Assembly (NCBI GenBank): GCA_037501455.1
Contig: CM074860.1
Span: forward strand, 41,922,501-41,986,500
Direction of reading: 5' to 3'
Source of the DNA: Lantana camara
Lineage: Eukaryota; Streptophyta; Magnoliopsida; Lamiales; Verbenaceae
DNA length: 64,000 nucleotides
Position numbers and translations under genes: made by a program. Position 1 is the first letter of the stretch. Each line of letters begins with the position of its first letter. The notes beneath the pieces are model-generated. The model saw only the letters and a list, made by a program, of their open reading frames with translations. It did no database searches and was not told the DNA's origin. Shown here piece after piece: positions 1-13,161 of the stretch.

Positions 1-510
1 TTCTTGATGAAATAGATGAAATTACTTCTTCCCCTTTTTTCTTCTTGATACCGAGAATGAAAGGAAGCAAACAAGTTGGGAGATTTTTGTGTGTAATGAG
101 AGTAGGAAGCTTGGAAATGCATATCACGTAAAACCCATTTTTGAAATGTGTGAATTGTCCCATTTTGCCAATTAATCCTTCAGTTCATAAAGTTATGCAA
201 TGAAGTATATGAGGTTTTGAAAAGTGATCAATAAAGTCCTTAAAGGATTAGGCAATTAAGTCCCTAGAATTTTAAAGAAATATACACTAGGGATAATTTG
301 GTAATTTGGAATCACTCTCGAATAATGTTTCATGAAATAAATATTTTCAATGATATCAATTCAAATAATTCACATAATTGATGTTTCAAGATTTTTATAA
401 AAATATGAATGCCACGTAAAATATTATGAAATTAAAGAATTAAAATAAATCCTACGCTCACAACTCACACGTGGCGTGCTTACCTGTTCATCTGGAACTG
501 GGGCGTTACA
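1..510 (-). repeat. Family A 3' LTR, partial (left copy)
   Basis: This matches 7395-7904 base for base in length, with about 15 differences by eye, and ends at the same GTTACA followed by a purine tract (minus strand). In element orientation it is the first 510 bases of the LTR. The rest lies left of the window. Confidence 0.9.
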
Positions 511-525
511 ACTCTCCCCCCCTTA
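511..525 (-). other. Polypurine tract, array copy A1
   Basis: On the minus strand this is an AAGG(G)n-GAGAGT run immediately before the LTR start TGTAACGCCCC. It is the plus-strand DNA primer site of an LTR retrotransposon. Confidence 0.85.
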
Positions 526-548
526 AAAGAATCCGGTCCCCAGATTCT

Positions 549-3500
549 CTAGTCTTGCGTGAACAACTCCGGGTGGAACCGATTCATCTTATCTTCCGTT
601 TCCCATGTAGCTTCCTCGGTTTTGTCACTTCTCCACAAAACTTTAACCATGGGAATTCTCCGGTTTCTTAATTCTTGAAATTTCCGATCCATGATTTAAA
701 CCGGCCTCTGAACAAATGTCAAATTCGGTTCCAGCTCGACTTCTTCCACGGGGAGAATCGTGGTCTCATCGGGTTAATATTTCCTTAACTGAGAAATATG
801 AAACACGTTGTGAATCCCCGTAAGACTCGGTGGTAGGTCCAGTCGATAGGCTACCTCGCCTATTCTTTCAAGAATCTCGAAAGGACCTAAGTAGCGAGGG
901 TTAAGTTTCCCTCCTTTGTCGATCTGGGTGAAACCTTTCCTTGGTGACACCTTCAAGAATACCTGGTCACCAACTTCGAATTCTAGATCTCTTCGGCGCT
1001 TATCGGCATAGCTCTTTTGTCTATCCTGCGCAGCATTCATCCGTTGTTGAATCATTTGGACTTTTTCAATCATAGCTTGAACGACTTTGGAAAGGCCTCT
1101 CAAATCTTTCACCTCTCTTTGCCCCTCCACTCTTCCAAGTCGAAGAACAACGGAGATCGACACTTTCTTCCATAAAGAAGTTCATAAGGAGCCATCCCAA
1201 TCGAAGCCTGAAAGCTATTGTTATAAGCAAATTCGATCAAAGGAAGTTGTTCTGCCCATGAATTCTGAAAATCCATGGCGCAAGCCCGAAGAAGATCCTC
1301 CAAATACCTGATTAACCTTTCGGTTTGACCGTCTGTCTGTGGGTGAAACGCTGTACTAAACTTGAGTTTCGTTCCCAAAACGGCCTGCAACTCTTGTCAT
1401 AACTTAGATGTAAACCTCGGGTCTCGGTCTGAAACTATACTCACCGGAAAACCATGACTCGGATAATCTCTCTGTTATATATCTCAGCCAACTTGGGGAT
1501 CTTATAGGACATCCGGACCGGTAGAAAGTGAGCAGACATGGTAAATCTATCCACGATTACCCAAATTCCATCAAACCCGCCTTTAACCTTCGGTAATCCG
1601 GAAACAAAGTCGATCGTTACTTGTTCCCACTTCCATTCGGGAATAGGTAACGGTTGTAGAAGTCTCGCGGGCTTTTAGTGCTCAGCTTTCACCTTTTGAC
1701 AAGTCAGGCAATGTTTCACATACTCTGCCACGTCTCGCTTCATCCCGTTCCACCAATAATATTGCTTCAAATCCTTAAACATTTTGTTTCCTCCTGGGTG
1801 GATCGAATAGGCTGACTTGTGAGCTTCTTCGAGTAGAACCCGTTTCAATTCTTCAGGTACTACCACTCTGTTTTTAAATCGAAGCAACCCGGTCTCGTCA
1901 AACCCGAAATGACTCTCCGGGTCAGCTCTAGCCTTACTTACAAGCTTCTGAACCTCCGGATTATTATTCTGAGCCTCAAACAACTGATACTTCAATTCCG
2001 GTTGAATTGTGGTATTAGAAACCCGAGCTTTTAACACAATTGGTATAATCTCGTCACTTTCCTTTATTTCCAAACTCGATACACTCGCCTTCCTGCTCAG
2101 TGCATCGGCGACCACATTAGCTTTCCCTGGATGGTACTTGATTATACAATCATAATCTTCCAATTTTTCCATCCAACGCCGTTGCCTCATATTCAGATCT
2201 TTCTGTGTGAATAAATACTGGAGGCTTTTGTGGTCAGTGAAAATCTCAAATGAAGTCCCGTATAAGTAATGTCTCCATTTCCCGAGAGCAAAGATCACGG
2301 CTGCAAGCTCTAGGTCGTGTGTCGGATAATTCCTTTCATATTCCTTTAGCTTTCGGGAAGCATTAGCGATCACTTTTCCTTTCTGAGTCAGAACACAACC
2401 TAAGCCTTCTTTAGAAGCATCTGTGTACACTGCATACTCCTCTGAACCCTCGGGAAGTGGTAACACTGGAGCTGAGACTAACATTTCTTTCAAAAAGTTG
2501 AAGCTTTGATCACACTTCTCGTCCCAGACAAACTTGACATCTTTCTTTGTCAATCGGGTCAACAGTGCAGCAATCTTAGAAAAATCCTGAACGAACCTCC
2601 TGTAATATCCGGCCAATCCCAAGAAGCTTCTAATTTCCGAGGCATTCTTTGGTTTCTCCCATTTTAACACGGCCTCAATTTTCGAGGGATCAACTTCCAA
2701 TCCTTTTCCTGAAATTACATGTCCCAAGAAAGAAACCCGATCGATCCAGAATTCACACTTGCTAAACTTAGGAAACAGCTGATGCTCTTTCAAAGTCTGT
2801 AGAACGAGCTTAAGATGTCTCGCGTGCTCCTCGGCTGATTTTGAGAAAACCAGAATATCATCAATAAATATCACCACAAATTTATCGAGGAAAGGCCTAA
2901 AAATCCGGTGCATCATATCCATGAAAGCTGCAGGGGCGCTAGTTAATCCAAACGGCATAACCACGAACTCGTAGTGCCCGTACCGAGTATTGAATCCCAT
3001 TTTAGGAATATCCTCTGCTCGGATTCGCAATTGATAGTATCCCTGTCTTAAATCCAGTTTTGAATAGACTTTGGAACCCTGAATTATATCGAATAACTCC
3101 TCGATATGTGGAAGGGGATACTTATTCTTAATAGTCATCCGGTTCAACTCCCGGTAATCGATGCACATTCTCAAAGTTTCGTCCTTTTTCTTTACAAATA
3201 AAACTGGTGCTCCCCAAGGTGAAGAACTCGGCCGAATGTAACCAACTTCCAACAATGCTTTAAGCTGAAGTTTTAATTCTTTCAATTCGTCTGGAGCCAT
3301 CCGGTAGGGAGTCTTTGAATACGGCTCGGCATTCGGAAAAAGATCGATCACAAACTCGATCTCTCGATCACAAACTGGAAATACCTCGAGAAAATCCTTT
3401 ACCACTTCTGTATCTTCCAATTTCACCTGATCCTTTGGCTTGTTCAAAACATAAGCAATGAACCCTGTAGCCCCGTCTCTGACTAATTTCTGAGCCTCGG

Positions 3501-5022
3501 AAAATGAAAGTAGGGGTACAGTCTTCGAAGTACAACCCGTGACAACTTCGGAACCCAACTTCACTTTCTTTGCACGGCAATCCACAGTAGCACAATGCCT
3601 GTACAACCAATCCATCCCCAGTATAGACCCGTATCTTTCCATCGGCATAACAATAAAATCTGTTAAGAATTCCCGGCCTTCAATCACCACTGGAACATCC
3701 CTGTAAACCTGATCCGTCTCTCGCCTACTACCGAAAGGAGTACTAACTAAATAGCGCACAGAGGTACACATAGCAGGCAAAGGTAGAGTAATAGCAATAG
3801 AGTGCGCAAGAAAGGAGTGTGTAGCTCCTGGATCAAATAATGTATGGATGTTCGTGCCATGGATGCACATAATACCTTCAACTACCGCGGCGGGGTCAAT
3901 CTCTGCATCCTGCTCCTCCCCAGCGAGTGTATAAGCTCGAGCCCTCACAAGTGGCCTCGGACCTGCAGGTGGCGGATCCCGACGATCCGGACAGCTGTCA
4001 ACCATATGCTCGTCGCTCCCACAGATCAGACATAGTCCCAAACATCGTATGCATTTATCATAGTTATGTGTAGAAAGCCCACAAAATCTGCAGCCCGGTT
4101 TCTGAGGTGGCGGTGGTGGTACTGGAGCTCTTGGACCCCTCTGTAACGGCCCTGTCGGCTTAAGCTTCTTCCCGGAGTCGTTCTGCGCTGGAGGTGTAGA
4201 GTAAATCATCGGCCTCTTCCCTGAGCTCGATCCCTGACCCGCTCTCGAGCCTGAAGCCTGTCCAGTACGCTGGGTAGCCCTCCTAGCAATATCAGAATCC
4301 TCAACCTAGAGAGCTTTTGCGGTAGCTTTATCCCAGGTGCTTGTATTGGCTGCTTTCAGTGCATCCTGAATATCCGGTCTCAATCCCTGAACAAATTGCA
4401 TCGCCTTGTGAAAGTCATCATTTGCTGTGTTAGGTGCATAGCGAGAAAGTCTCTCAAACTCTGCAATATACTGCCCCACAGATCTTCCTCCCTGTTTCAA
4501 CTCGGTGAATTCCCTCAACCTGCGAGTACGGGAAGCTGGAGGAATAAACTTGTTCTTAAACTCCCGCACGAAGACCTCCCAAGTAATCTCTGTCCCGGCT
4601 GCCTCTAAAACAATCTGTGTGCTCTCCCACCAGGAATAGGCCTCGCCCTGGATTAAAGTGAGTGTACAACGAGCCTTCTCCTGAGTATCACAAGGGATAA
4701 GCTGCCAGATCCTCTCAATCTCCTTCAGCCACAATTCTGCCTGTATATCGTCACCCTTATAGAACTTCGGGGGACGCTGATTCTGGAACTCTCGCAATAT
4801 TGCAGAAATGGGCTTCTCCTGGGGTGCTACTGGCGCTGGTGGTGGTGGAGGAACCCTGTCCTGTAGTCTCTAATCAATTAGCCCCACTACTGCGTTCATA
4901 AAATCCTGGGGTTGTGCCTGACCAGGTGGAAGAGGAGGTGGTGATCTCTCACGGCGATGATGCCGGCGATGATGATGCCTGTGTCTCGAGGATCTGTCAC
5001 TGGAGTGTCTATCACGATCCAT
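549..5022 (-). pseudogene. Family A gag-pol polyprotein, copy A1 (decayed)
   Basis: One reading frame encoded gag, two CCHC knuckles ([14 protein letters not shown] and [14 protein letters not shown], near 4000-4090), an aspartic protease with [10 protein letters not shown] with FIDD (near 2850), RNase H, integrase with an H2C2 finger, and a chromodomain-like end ([11 protein letters not shown] near 600). The start is the ATG at 5022, matching copy A2, before an Arg/His/Pro-rich gag N-terminus. Lesions: stops in gag near 4870 and 4304, TAA at 1675, frameshifts in the integrase near 1460, a 17-bp deletion near 1135 relative to A2, a stop after SQLRKY near 772, and TAA at 696-698 that A2 shares. 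It cannot yield a full polyprotein. Confidence 0.9.
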
Positions 5023-5256
5023 CCTGAAATTAGATCACTACACATGCATGGTTTAATTAATAAATGCGAATGTGTGCATATAATTCAATAATATCAGTAA
5101 GCACACAAACAAGAAAGATCAAGCAGCTCAATTAAGGCAAAAAGGCAATTAAATCAAGTAATTCTATGAAATGCAGACTCTCAAATAACAAGTAATCCAA
5201 TGTCGTGCGACATAGACTGACTTCACACGACTCGAGAACCTCGGTTTTGCAACCGG

Positions 5257-5268
5257 GCTCTGATACCA
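5257..5268 (-). other. Primer-binding site (tRNA-iMet), copy A1
   Basis: The minus strand reads TGGTATCAGAGC, the usual plant PBS complementary to the initiator tRNA-Met 3' end, 8 nt from the LTR. The 234 bases between it and the gag start are an untranslated leader with nothing else recognisable. Confidence 0.92.
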
Positions 5269-5713
5269 CCTGTAGATGTAGCACCCTAACCCCAGAGCAC
5301 TATATCCCCTGCACTATAGCCTCGATCCATGTATGAAATGGATATTTCATACATAAACCAAAACTATAGCGAATGGGTGACAATTAAAAATAACCGGGCT
5401 AGGCGGGACACTCCCCAACACATCAAACCAAACATGAAATTTAAAAGCGGAAGCAATACATGGATCATACATATAGGTACCATATTTACCGATATAGTTA
5501 CGTATAGATACCAAACTTAACTATCAATACATTATCATCTCCATACACCATATACATGCTAGTGTATTCAAAAGTTGCCAATCATGACCATAACATGATA
5601 TCTATCAAAAGTATATACATGAAAGGTACAATGCTAGACCCGTGATAATGCAAGACTGGACCCGACTCCCGCCTAGCACGACCCAGCTCTCAAGTACCTG
5701 AAAAGTGAAGTAT

Positions 5714-5730
5714 CAGTCTACCGAAGACTG
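5714..5730 (-). other. Conserved LTR hairpin, family A
   Basis: An inverted repeat CAGTCT-ACCGA-AGACTG lies about 440 nt from the LTR 3' end in element orientation. A TCCCGCCTAG box lies at 5668-5677. Equivalent hairpins with compensating stem changes occur in the six other families here. A role in RNA structure is inferred. Confidence 0.6.
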
Positions 5731-6362
5731 AGTGAGGGGCAATAAATATATATAACACACATCACATGCAAGTTGTAGCCTCGGGTGAAGACTTGGTAAA
5801 GAAATAGATATATAGTTCAAGAAACTCGCTCTTTGCCCTCGATTACAACTAATCATTTTAATAATTTAACTTGATCATTTGATGAACATGTGACCCCGGC
5901 GAGTAGGGGCGATTCTCCAACCTTTACACCAAACGTGACAATACGTGCTTGCTTTATCAATTCAATACATGATCATGCATTTCAATTTAGTGCTCACATA
6001 GACAATTTCATGCTTGAAATCATGCAATAACCCGAGGATAACCCGACATGCCGGATTAATCCCCAGTCTCCTTCTTCCTCCGGGTGATAGTGAGTTTACA
6101 AGGCTCAACTATCCACGACATGGTGTGTGTAGGGAACATGACTCCCTAGACATGGAACTCCTTCCACCAACAATCTCCTAGTCGCTTCGGGGGTGATCCC
6201 AACAATGTGAGGATAATTCAGGAGTTACCCGTCAGCCTTTGCTTTCCCGGTTGGCTCAAGAATTACCCTCGGGCCCACGTGCAATCATGTACTCGCCAAA
6301 CTTGCTTGAAAATCAGGACAATCATTGCTTGCATGCTTGACACACTTATATTTTGGAAAACG

Positions 6363-6375
6363 TTTATATATATAA
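6363..6375 (-). promoter_or_regulatory. Putative TATA box in family A LTR
   Basis: TTATATATATAAA on the element strand, about 1.5 kb into the LTR and downstream of the palindrome cluster. Its equivalent lies at 13793-13805 in the right LTR. It is the best promoter candidate, but no transcription start can be proved. Confidence 0.4.
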
Positions 6376-6727
6376 TAGGTTTTGGCCGAAAAGGACACAT
6401 AAAGGTTATAAGGTTCGATTTACCTAAAAAAAAACCTCACCTTTTCTTACAAAATATAACAAGGATATGCTCTGCGGAGCCTGCTCCTCGTCCATGCCCT
6501 CGTTACCTGTGCAAACACGACGTGTATACGTGAGATATGACCTAAAATGGACCAAATATGACGAACGGAAATGTATCGAGATGACGAGGAAAATGCAATG
6601 TGGCATGATAACATGTTGTTTCAGTACATATTAGCACATATAAAAGCAATTCGGGTTCAAAGAAGTCGTCAGATCGAGGGGCTAATTTCTTAATTTTATA
6701 CAGAGAATTTTGTTCTGCATGTCAGGT

Positions 6728-6954
6728 GGGAACGGCCGTTCCGGGTTCCTTTTGTAAATGGGAACGGTCGTTCCCATGAATCCCAAAATGCACCAACGAC
6801 TTCATTTTAAAAAGGACGCCTTTAGCTGGGAACGGCCCTTCCGGCACCAAGGCCAAAATGGGAACGGTCGTTCCCATGGTCGGCCGCCTATTTTATTTGA
6901 AAAGGTGAGAACGCCCGTTCCCACATTGCCTTGAGGCTGGGAACGGTCGTTCCC
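6728..6954. repeat. Cluster of six GGGAACGGYCGTTCCC palindromes
   Basis: Six perfect or near-perfect copies of a 16-bp dyad start near 6728, 6760, 6828, 6860, 6907 and 6939 in the LTR, upstream of the putative TATA box. The flanks between copies are unrelated, so the dyad itself is repeated. This suggests binding sites for a dimeric factor or RNA/DNA hairpins; the function is unknown. Confidence 0.8.
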
Positions 6955-7904
6955 AGTTTCTGCAACTTACAGAAGCAGAGCAAAAACAGGGGAAGGCTAC
7001 GGGAATGGATGATCAAGCAACAAAATTCCCAATTTTCATCACCAAAGTCATTATTTTCTGGAAACATGATGTATAAGTATGCAAAGAATGATAACAACAC
7101 ACTCAAACACACAAAACATGAGATATCATCAAGAAATCAAAGTTTCAAGCTTATGTTCACTTTGATCATTCAAGCTCAATTTCTCAGCAAATTCATGCAC
7201 AAATCATGCCATAATTCAACAAATAATCACCTAATCATACTTCCAACTAGAATTAATCCATCTAGCATATCAACTCAAACCCTAGTAATATCTAATATGA
7301 TCAACATCATCAATTCATGCAAACCAACCTTGAAATGGAAAGAAATGAAGAAGATGGATGATGATGATGATGAACTCCCCAAAACTTGGCAAATTTCTTG
7401 ATGAAATAGATGAAATTACTTCTTCCCCTTTTTTCTTCTTGATACCGAGAATGAAAGGAAGCAAACAAGTTGGGAGATTTTTGTGTGTAATGAGAGTAGG
7501 AAGCTTGGAGATGCATATCACGTAAAACCCATTTTTGAAATGTGTGAATTTTCCCATTTTGCCATTTAATCCTTCAATTCATAAAGTTACCCAATGAAGT
7601 ATATGAGGTTTTGAAAAGTGATCAATTAAGTCCTTAAAGGATTAGGCAATTAAGTCCCTAGAATTTTAAAGAAATATACACTAGGGACAATTTGGTAATT
7701 TGGAATCACTCTCGATTAATGTTTCATGAAATAAATATTTTCAACGATATCAATTCAAATAATTCACATAATTGATGTTTCATGATTTTTATAAAAATAT
7801 GAATGCCATGTAAAATATTATGAAATTAAAGAATTAAAATAAATCCTACGCTCACAACTCACACGTGGCGTGCTTACCTGTTCATCCGGAACCGGGGCGT
7901 TACA

Positions 7905-7920
7905 ACTCTCCCCCCCTTAA
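7905..7920 (-). other. Polypurine tract, array copy A2
   Basis: On the minus strand this is TTAAGGGGGGGAGAGTT directly next to the LTR start, as in copy A1. Confidence 0.88.
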
Positions 7921-7942
7921 AAGAATCTGGTCCTTAGATTCT

Positions 7943-10900
7943 CTAGTCTTGCGTTAAAAACTCCGGGTGGAACCGTTTCATCTTATCTTCCGTTTCCCAT
8001 GTAGCTTCCTCGGTCTTATCACTTCTCCACAAAACTTTAGCCATGGGAATTCTCTGATTTCTTAATTCCTGAAATTTCCGATCCATGATTTAAACCGGCC
8101 TCTGAACAAATGTCAAATTCGGTTCCAGCTCGACTTCTTCCACGGGGAGAATCGTGGTCTCATCGGGGTAATATTTCCTTAACTGAGAAACATGAAACAC
8201 GTTGTGAATCCCCGCAAGACTCGGTGGTAGGTCCAGTCGATAGGCTACCCCGCCTATTCTTTCAAGAATCTCGAAAGGACCTAAGTAGCGAGGGTTAAGT
8301 TTCCCTCCTTTGCCGATCTGGGGTGAAACCTTTCCTTGGTAACACCTTCAAGAATACCCGGTCACCAACTTCGAATTCTAGATCTCTTCGGCGCTTATCG
8401 GCATAGCTCTTTTGTCTATCCTGCGCAGCTTTCATCCGTTGTTGAATCATCTAGACTTTTTTAATCATAGCTTGAACGACTTTGGAAAGGCCTCTCAAAT
8501 CTTTCACCTCTCTTTACCCCTTCTTGTTTCGACCATTTCCACTCTTCCAAGTCGAAGAACAACGGAGATCGACACTTTCTTCCATAAAGAAGTTCATAAG
8601 GAGCCATCCCGATCGAAGCCTGAAAGCTATTGTTATAAGCAAATTCGATCAAAGGAAGTTGTTCTGCCCATGAATTCTGAAAATCCATCGCGCAAGCCCG
8701 AAGAAGATCCTCCAAATACCTGATTAACCTTTCGGTTTGACCGTCTGTCTGTGGGTGAAACGCTGTACTGAACTTGAGTTTCGTTCCCAAAACGGCCTGC
8801 AACTCTTGCCACAACTTAGATGTAAACCTCAAGTCTCGGTCTGAAGCTATACTCACCAGAAGGTAATGAAGTCGGATAATCTCTCTGTTATATATCTCAG
8901 CCAACTTGGGGATCTTATAGGACATCCGGACCGGTAGAAAGTGAGCAGACTTGGTAAATCTATCCACGATTACCCAAATTCCATCAAACCCGCCTTTAAC
9001 CTTCGGTAATCCTGAAACAAAGTCGATCGTTACTTGTTCCCACTTCCATTCGGGAATAGGTAACGGTTGTAGAAGTCCCGCGGGCTTTTGGTGCTCAGCT
9101 TTCACCTTTTGACAAGTCAGGCAATGTTTCACATACTCTGCCACGTCTCTCTTCATCCCGTTCCACCAATTATATTGCTTCAAATCCTTAAACATTTTGT
9201 TTCCTCCTGGGTGGATCGAATAGGCTGACTTGTGAGCTTCTTCGAGTAGAACCCGTTTCAATTCTTCAGGTACTACCACTCTGTTTTTAAATCGAAGCAA
9301 CCCGGTCTCGTCAAACCCGAAAGGACTCTCCGGGTCAGCTCTAGCCTTACTTACAAGCTTCTGAACCTCCGGATTATTATTCTAAGCCTCAAACAACTGA
9401 TACTTCAATTCCGGTTGAATTGTGATATTAGAAACCCGAGCTTTTAACACAATTGGTATAATCTCGTCACTTTCCTTTATTTCCAAACTAGATACACTCG
9501 CCTTCCTGCTAAGTGCATGGGCGACCACATTAGCTTTCCCTGGATGGTACTTGATTGTACAATCATAATCTTCCAATTTTTCCATCCAACGTCGTTGCCT
9601 CATATTTAGATCTTTCTGTGTGAATAAATACTGGAGGCTTTTGTGGTCAGTGAAAATCTCAAATGAAGTCCCGTATAAGTAATGTCTCCATTTCCCGAGA
9701 GCAAAGATCACGGCTGCAATCTCTAGGTCATGTGTCGGATAATTCCTTTCATATTCCTTTAGCTTTCGGGAAGCATAAGCAATCACTTTTCCTTTCTGAG
9801 TCAGAACACAACCTAAGCCTTCTTTAGAAGCATCTGTGTACACTGCATACTCCTCTGAACCCTCGGGAAGTGCTAACACTGGAGCTGAGACTAACATTTC
9901 TTTCAAAAAGTTGAAGCTTTGATCACACTTCTCGTCCCAGACAAACTTGACTTCTTTCTTTGTCAATCGGGTCAACGGTGCAGCAATCTTAGAAACATCC
10001 TGAACGAACCTCCTGTAATATCCGGCCAATCCCAAGAAGCTTCTAATTTCCGAGGCATTCTTTGGTTTCTCCCATTTTAACACGGCCTCAATTTTAGAGG
10101 GATCAACTTCCAATCCATTTCCTGAAATTACATGTCCCAAGAAAGAAACCCGATCGATCCAGAATTCACACTTGCTAAACTTAGGAAACAGCTGATGCTC
10201 TTTCAAAGTCTGTAGAATGAGCTTAAGATGTCTCGGGTGCTCCTCGGCTGATTTTGAGAAAACCAGAATATCATCAATAAATATCACCACAAATTTATCG
10301 AGAAAAGGCCTAAAAATCCGGTGCATCATATCCATGAAAGCTGCAGGGGCGCTAGTTAATCCAAACGGCATAACCACGAACTCGTAGTGCCCGTACCGAG
10401 TATTGAATCTCATTTTAGGAATATCCTCTGCTCGGATTCGCAGTTGATAGTATCCCTGTCTTAACTCCAGTTTTGAATAGACTTTGGAACCCTGAAGTAT
10501 ATCAAATAACTCCTCGATATGTGGAAGGGGATACTTATTCTTAATAGTCATCCGGTTCAACTCCCGGTAATCGATGCACATTCTCAAAGTTCCGTCCTTT
10601 TTCTTTACAAATAAAACTGATGCTCCCCAAGGTGAAGAACTCGGCCGAATGTAACCAACTTCCAACAATGCTTCAAGCTGAAGTTTTAATTCTTTCAATT
10701 CGGCTGGAGCCATCCGGTAGGGAGTCTTTGGATACGGCTCGGCATTCGGAAAAAGATCGGACACAAACTCGATCTCTCGCTCAGGAGGTAAAGAATCCAA
10801 CTATTCTGGAAATACCTCGGGAAAATCCTTTACCACTTCTGTATCTTCCAATTTCACCTGATCCTTTGGCTTGTTCAAAATATAAGCAATGAACCCTTTA

Positions 10901-12453
10901 ACCCCGTCTCTGACTGATTTCTGAGCCTCTGAAAATGAAAGTAGGGGTACAGTCTTCGAAGTACAACCCGTGACAACTTCGGAACCCAACTGCACTTTCT
11001 TTGCACGGCAATCCACAGTAGCACAGTGCCTGTACAACCAATCCATCCCCAGTATAGACCCGTATCTTTCCATCGGCATAACAATAAAATCTGTTAAGAA
11101 TTCCCAGCCTTCAATCACCACTGGAACATCCCTGTAAACCTGATCCGTCTCTCGCCTACTACCGAAAGGAGTACTAACTAAATAGCGCACAGAGGTACAC
11201 ATAGCAGGCAAAGGTAGAGTAATAGCAATAGAGTGTGCAAGAACGGAGTGTGTAGCTCCTGGATCAAATAATGTATGGATGTTCGTGCCATGGATGCAAA
11301 TAATACCTTCAACTACCGCGGCGGGGTCAATCTCTGCATCCTGATCCTCCCCAGCGAGTGCATAAGCTCGAGCCCTCACAAGTGGCCTCGGACCTGTAGG
11401 TGGCGGATCCCGACGATCCGGACAGCAGTCAACCATATGCTCGTCGCTCCCACAGATCAGACATAGTCCCAAACGTCATCTGCAGTTATCATAGTTACGT
11501 GTAGGAAGCCCATAAAATCTGCAGCCCGGTTTCTGAGGTGGCGGTGGTGGTGCTGGAGCTCTTGGACCCCTCTATAATGGCCCTGTCGCCTTAAGCTTCT
11601 TCCCGGAGTCCTTCTGCGCTGGAGGTGAAGAGTAAATCATCGGCCTCTTCCCTGAGCTCGATCCCTGACCCGCTCTCGAGCCTGAAGCCTATCCAGTACG
11701 CTGGGTAGCCCTCCTAGCAATATCAGAATCCTCAACCTTGAGAGCCTTTGCGGTAGCTTTAGCCCAGGTGCTTGTATTGGCTGCTTTCAGTGCATCCTGA
11801 ATATCCGGTCTCAATCCCTGAACAAATTGCATCGCCTTGTGAAAGTCATCATTCGCTATGTTAGGTGCATAGCGAGAAAGTCTCTCAAACTCTGCAATAT
11901 ACTGCCCCACAGATCTTCCTCCCTGTTTCAACTCGGTGAATTCCCTCAACCTGTGAGTACGGGAAGCTGGAGGAATAAACTTGTTCTTAAACTCCCGCAC
12001 GAAGACCTCCCAAGTAATCTCTATCCCGGCTGCCTCTAAAACAATTTGTGTGCTCTCCCACCAGGAATAGGCCTCGCCCTGGATTAAAGTGAGTGTACAA
12101 TGAGCCTTCTCCTGAGTACCACAACGGATAAGCTGCCAGATCCGCTCAATCTCCTTCAGCCACATTTCTGCCTGTATATCGTCACCCTTATAGAACTTCG
12201 GGGGACGCTAATTCTGGAACTCTCGCAATATTACAGAAATGGGCTTCTCCTGGGGTGCTACTGGCGCTGGTGGTGGTGGAGGAACCCTGTCCTGTAGTCT
12301 CTGATCAATTAGCCCCACTACTGCGTTCATAAAATCCTGGGGCTGTGCCTGAGCAGGTGGAGGAGGAGGTGGTGATCTCTCACGGCGATGATGCCGGCGA
12401 TGATGATGCCTGTGTCTCGAGGATCTGTCACTGGAGTGTCTATCACGTTCCAT
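7943..12453 (-). pseudogene. Family A gag-pol polyprotein, copy A2 (decayed)
   Basis: Same domain order as A1 and a few percent different by eye. Start ATG is at 12453, with gag N-terminus rich in Arg, His and Pro. The capsid-like Retrotrans_gag region spans roughly 11700-12165, knuckle [14 protein letters not shown] is near 11440, protease DPGATHS near 11270, RT with FIDD near 10280, RNase H near 9600-9900 and integrase 8461-9300. Lesions: CAG-to-TAG at 12208, near 11689, near 11575 and near 9380; TAG near 10801; frameshifts in the integrase C-terminus near 8505 and 8324; a stop near 8453; and the TAA at 8090-8092 shared with A1. The RT catalytic motif itself is intact, but the gene is not. 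Confidence 0.9.
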
Positions 12454-12687
12454 CCTGAAATTAGATCACTACACATGCATGGTTTAATTAATAAATGCGA
12501 ATGTGTGCATATAATTCAATAATATCAGTAAGCACACATACAAGAAAGATCAAGCAGCTCAATTAAGGCAAGAAGGCAATTAAATCAAGTAATTCTATGA
12601 AATGCAGACTCTCAAATAATAAGTAATCCTATGCCGTGCGACCTAGACTGAATTGACACGACTCGAGAACCTCGGTTTTGCAACCGG

Positions 12688-12699
12688 GCTCTGATACCA
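12688..12699 (-). other. Primer-binding site (tRNA-iMet), copy A2
   Basis: TGGTATCAGAGC on the minus strand, 8 nt from the LTR start TGTAGCACCC at 12708. The 234-base leader to the gag ATG is colinear with A1. Confidence 0.92.
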
Positions 12700-13144
12700 C
12701 CTGTAGATGTAGCACCCTAACCCCAGAGCACTACATCCCCCGCACTATAGCCTCGATCCACGTATGAAATGGATAGTTCATACATAAACCAAAACTATAG
12801 CGAACGGGTGACAATTAAAAATAACCGGGCTAGGCGGGACACTCCCCAACACATCAAACCAAACATGAAATTTAAAAGCGGAAGCGATACATGGATCATA
12901 CATATAGGTACCATATTTACCGATATAGTTACGTATAGATACCAAACTTAACTATCAATCCATTATCATCTCCATATACTATATACATGCTAGTGTATTC
13001 AAAAGGTGCCAATCATGACCATAACATGATATCTATCAAAAGTATATACATGAAAGGCACAATGCTAGACCCGTGATAATGCAAGACTGGACCCGACTCC
13101 CGCCTAGCACGACCCAGCTCTCAAGTACCTGAAAAGTGAAGTAT

Positions 13145-13161
13145 CAGTCTACTGAAGACTG
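13145..13161 (-). other. Conserved LTR hairpin, family A right LTR
   Basis: CAGTCT-ACTGA-AGACTG. The stem is identical to the middle LTR copy and one loop base differs. Confidence 0.55.

Larger units (their letters stand above)
5277..7904 (-). repeat. Family A middle LTR (complete, 2628 bp)
   Basis: It is bounded by TGTAGCACCC on the left and GTTACA on the right in plus orientation, with the PBS of A1 on one side and the purine tract of A2 on the other. It serves at once as 5' LTR of A1 and 3' LTR of A2. The ORFs inside it are short and unlike known proteins. At comparable positions it looks less like the two outer LTRs than they look like each other. Confidence 0.9.

Noticed and set aside
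5271..5276. LTR start at TGTAGATGTAG rather than TGTAGCACCC
   Set aside because: The G and E LTRs start 8 nt from the PBS and align at TGTAGCACCC or TGTAACG. The earlier TG is not shared with the other families.
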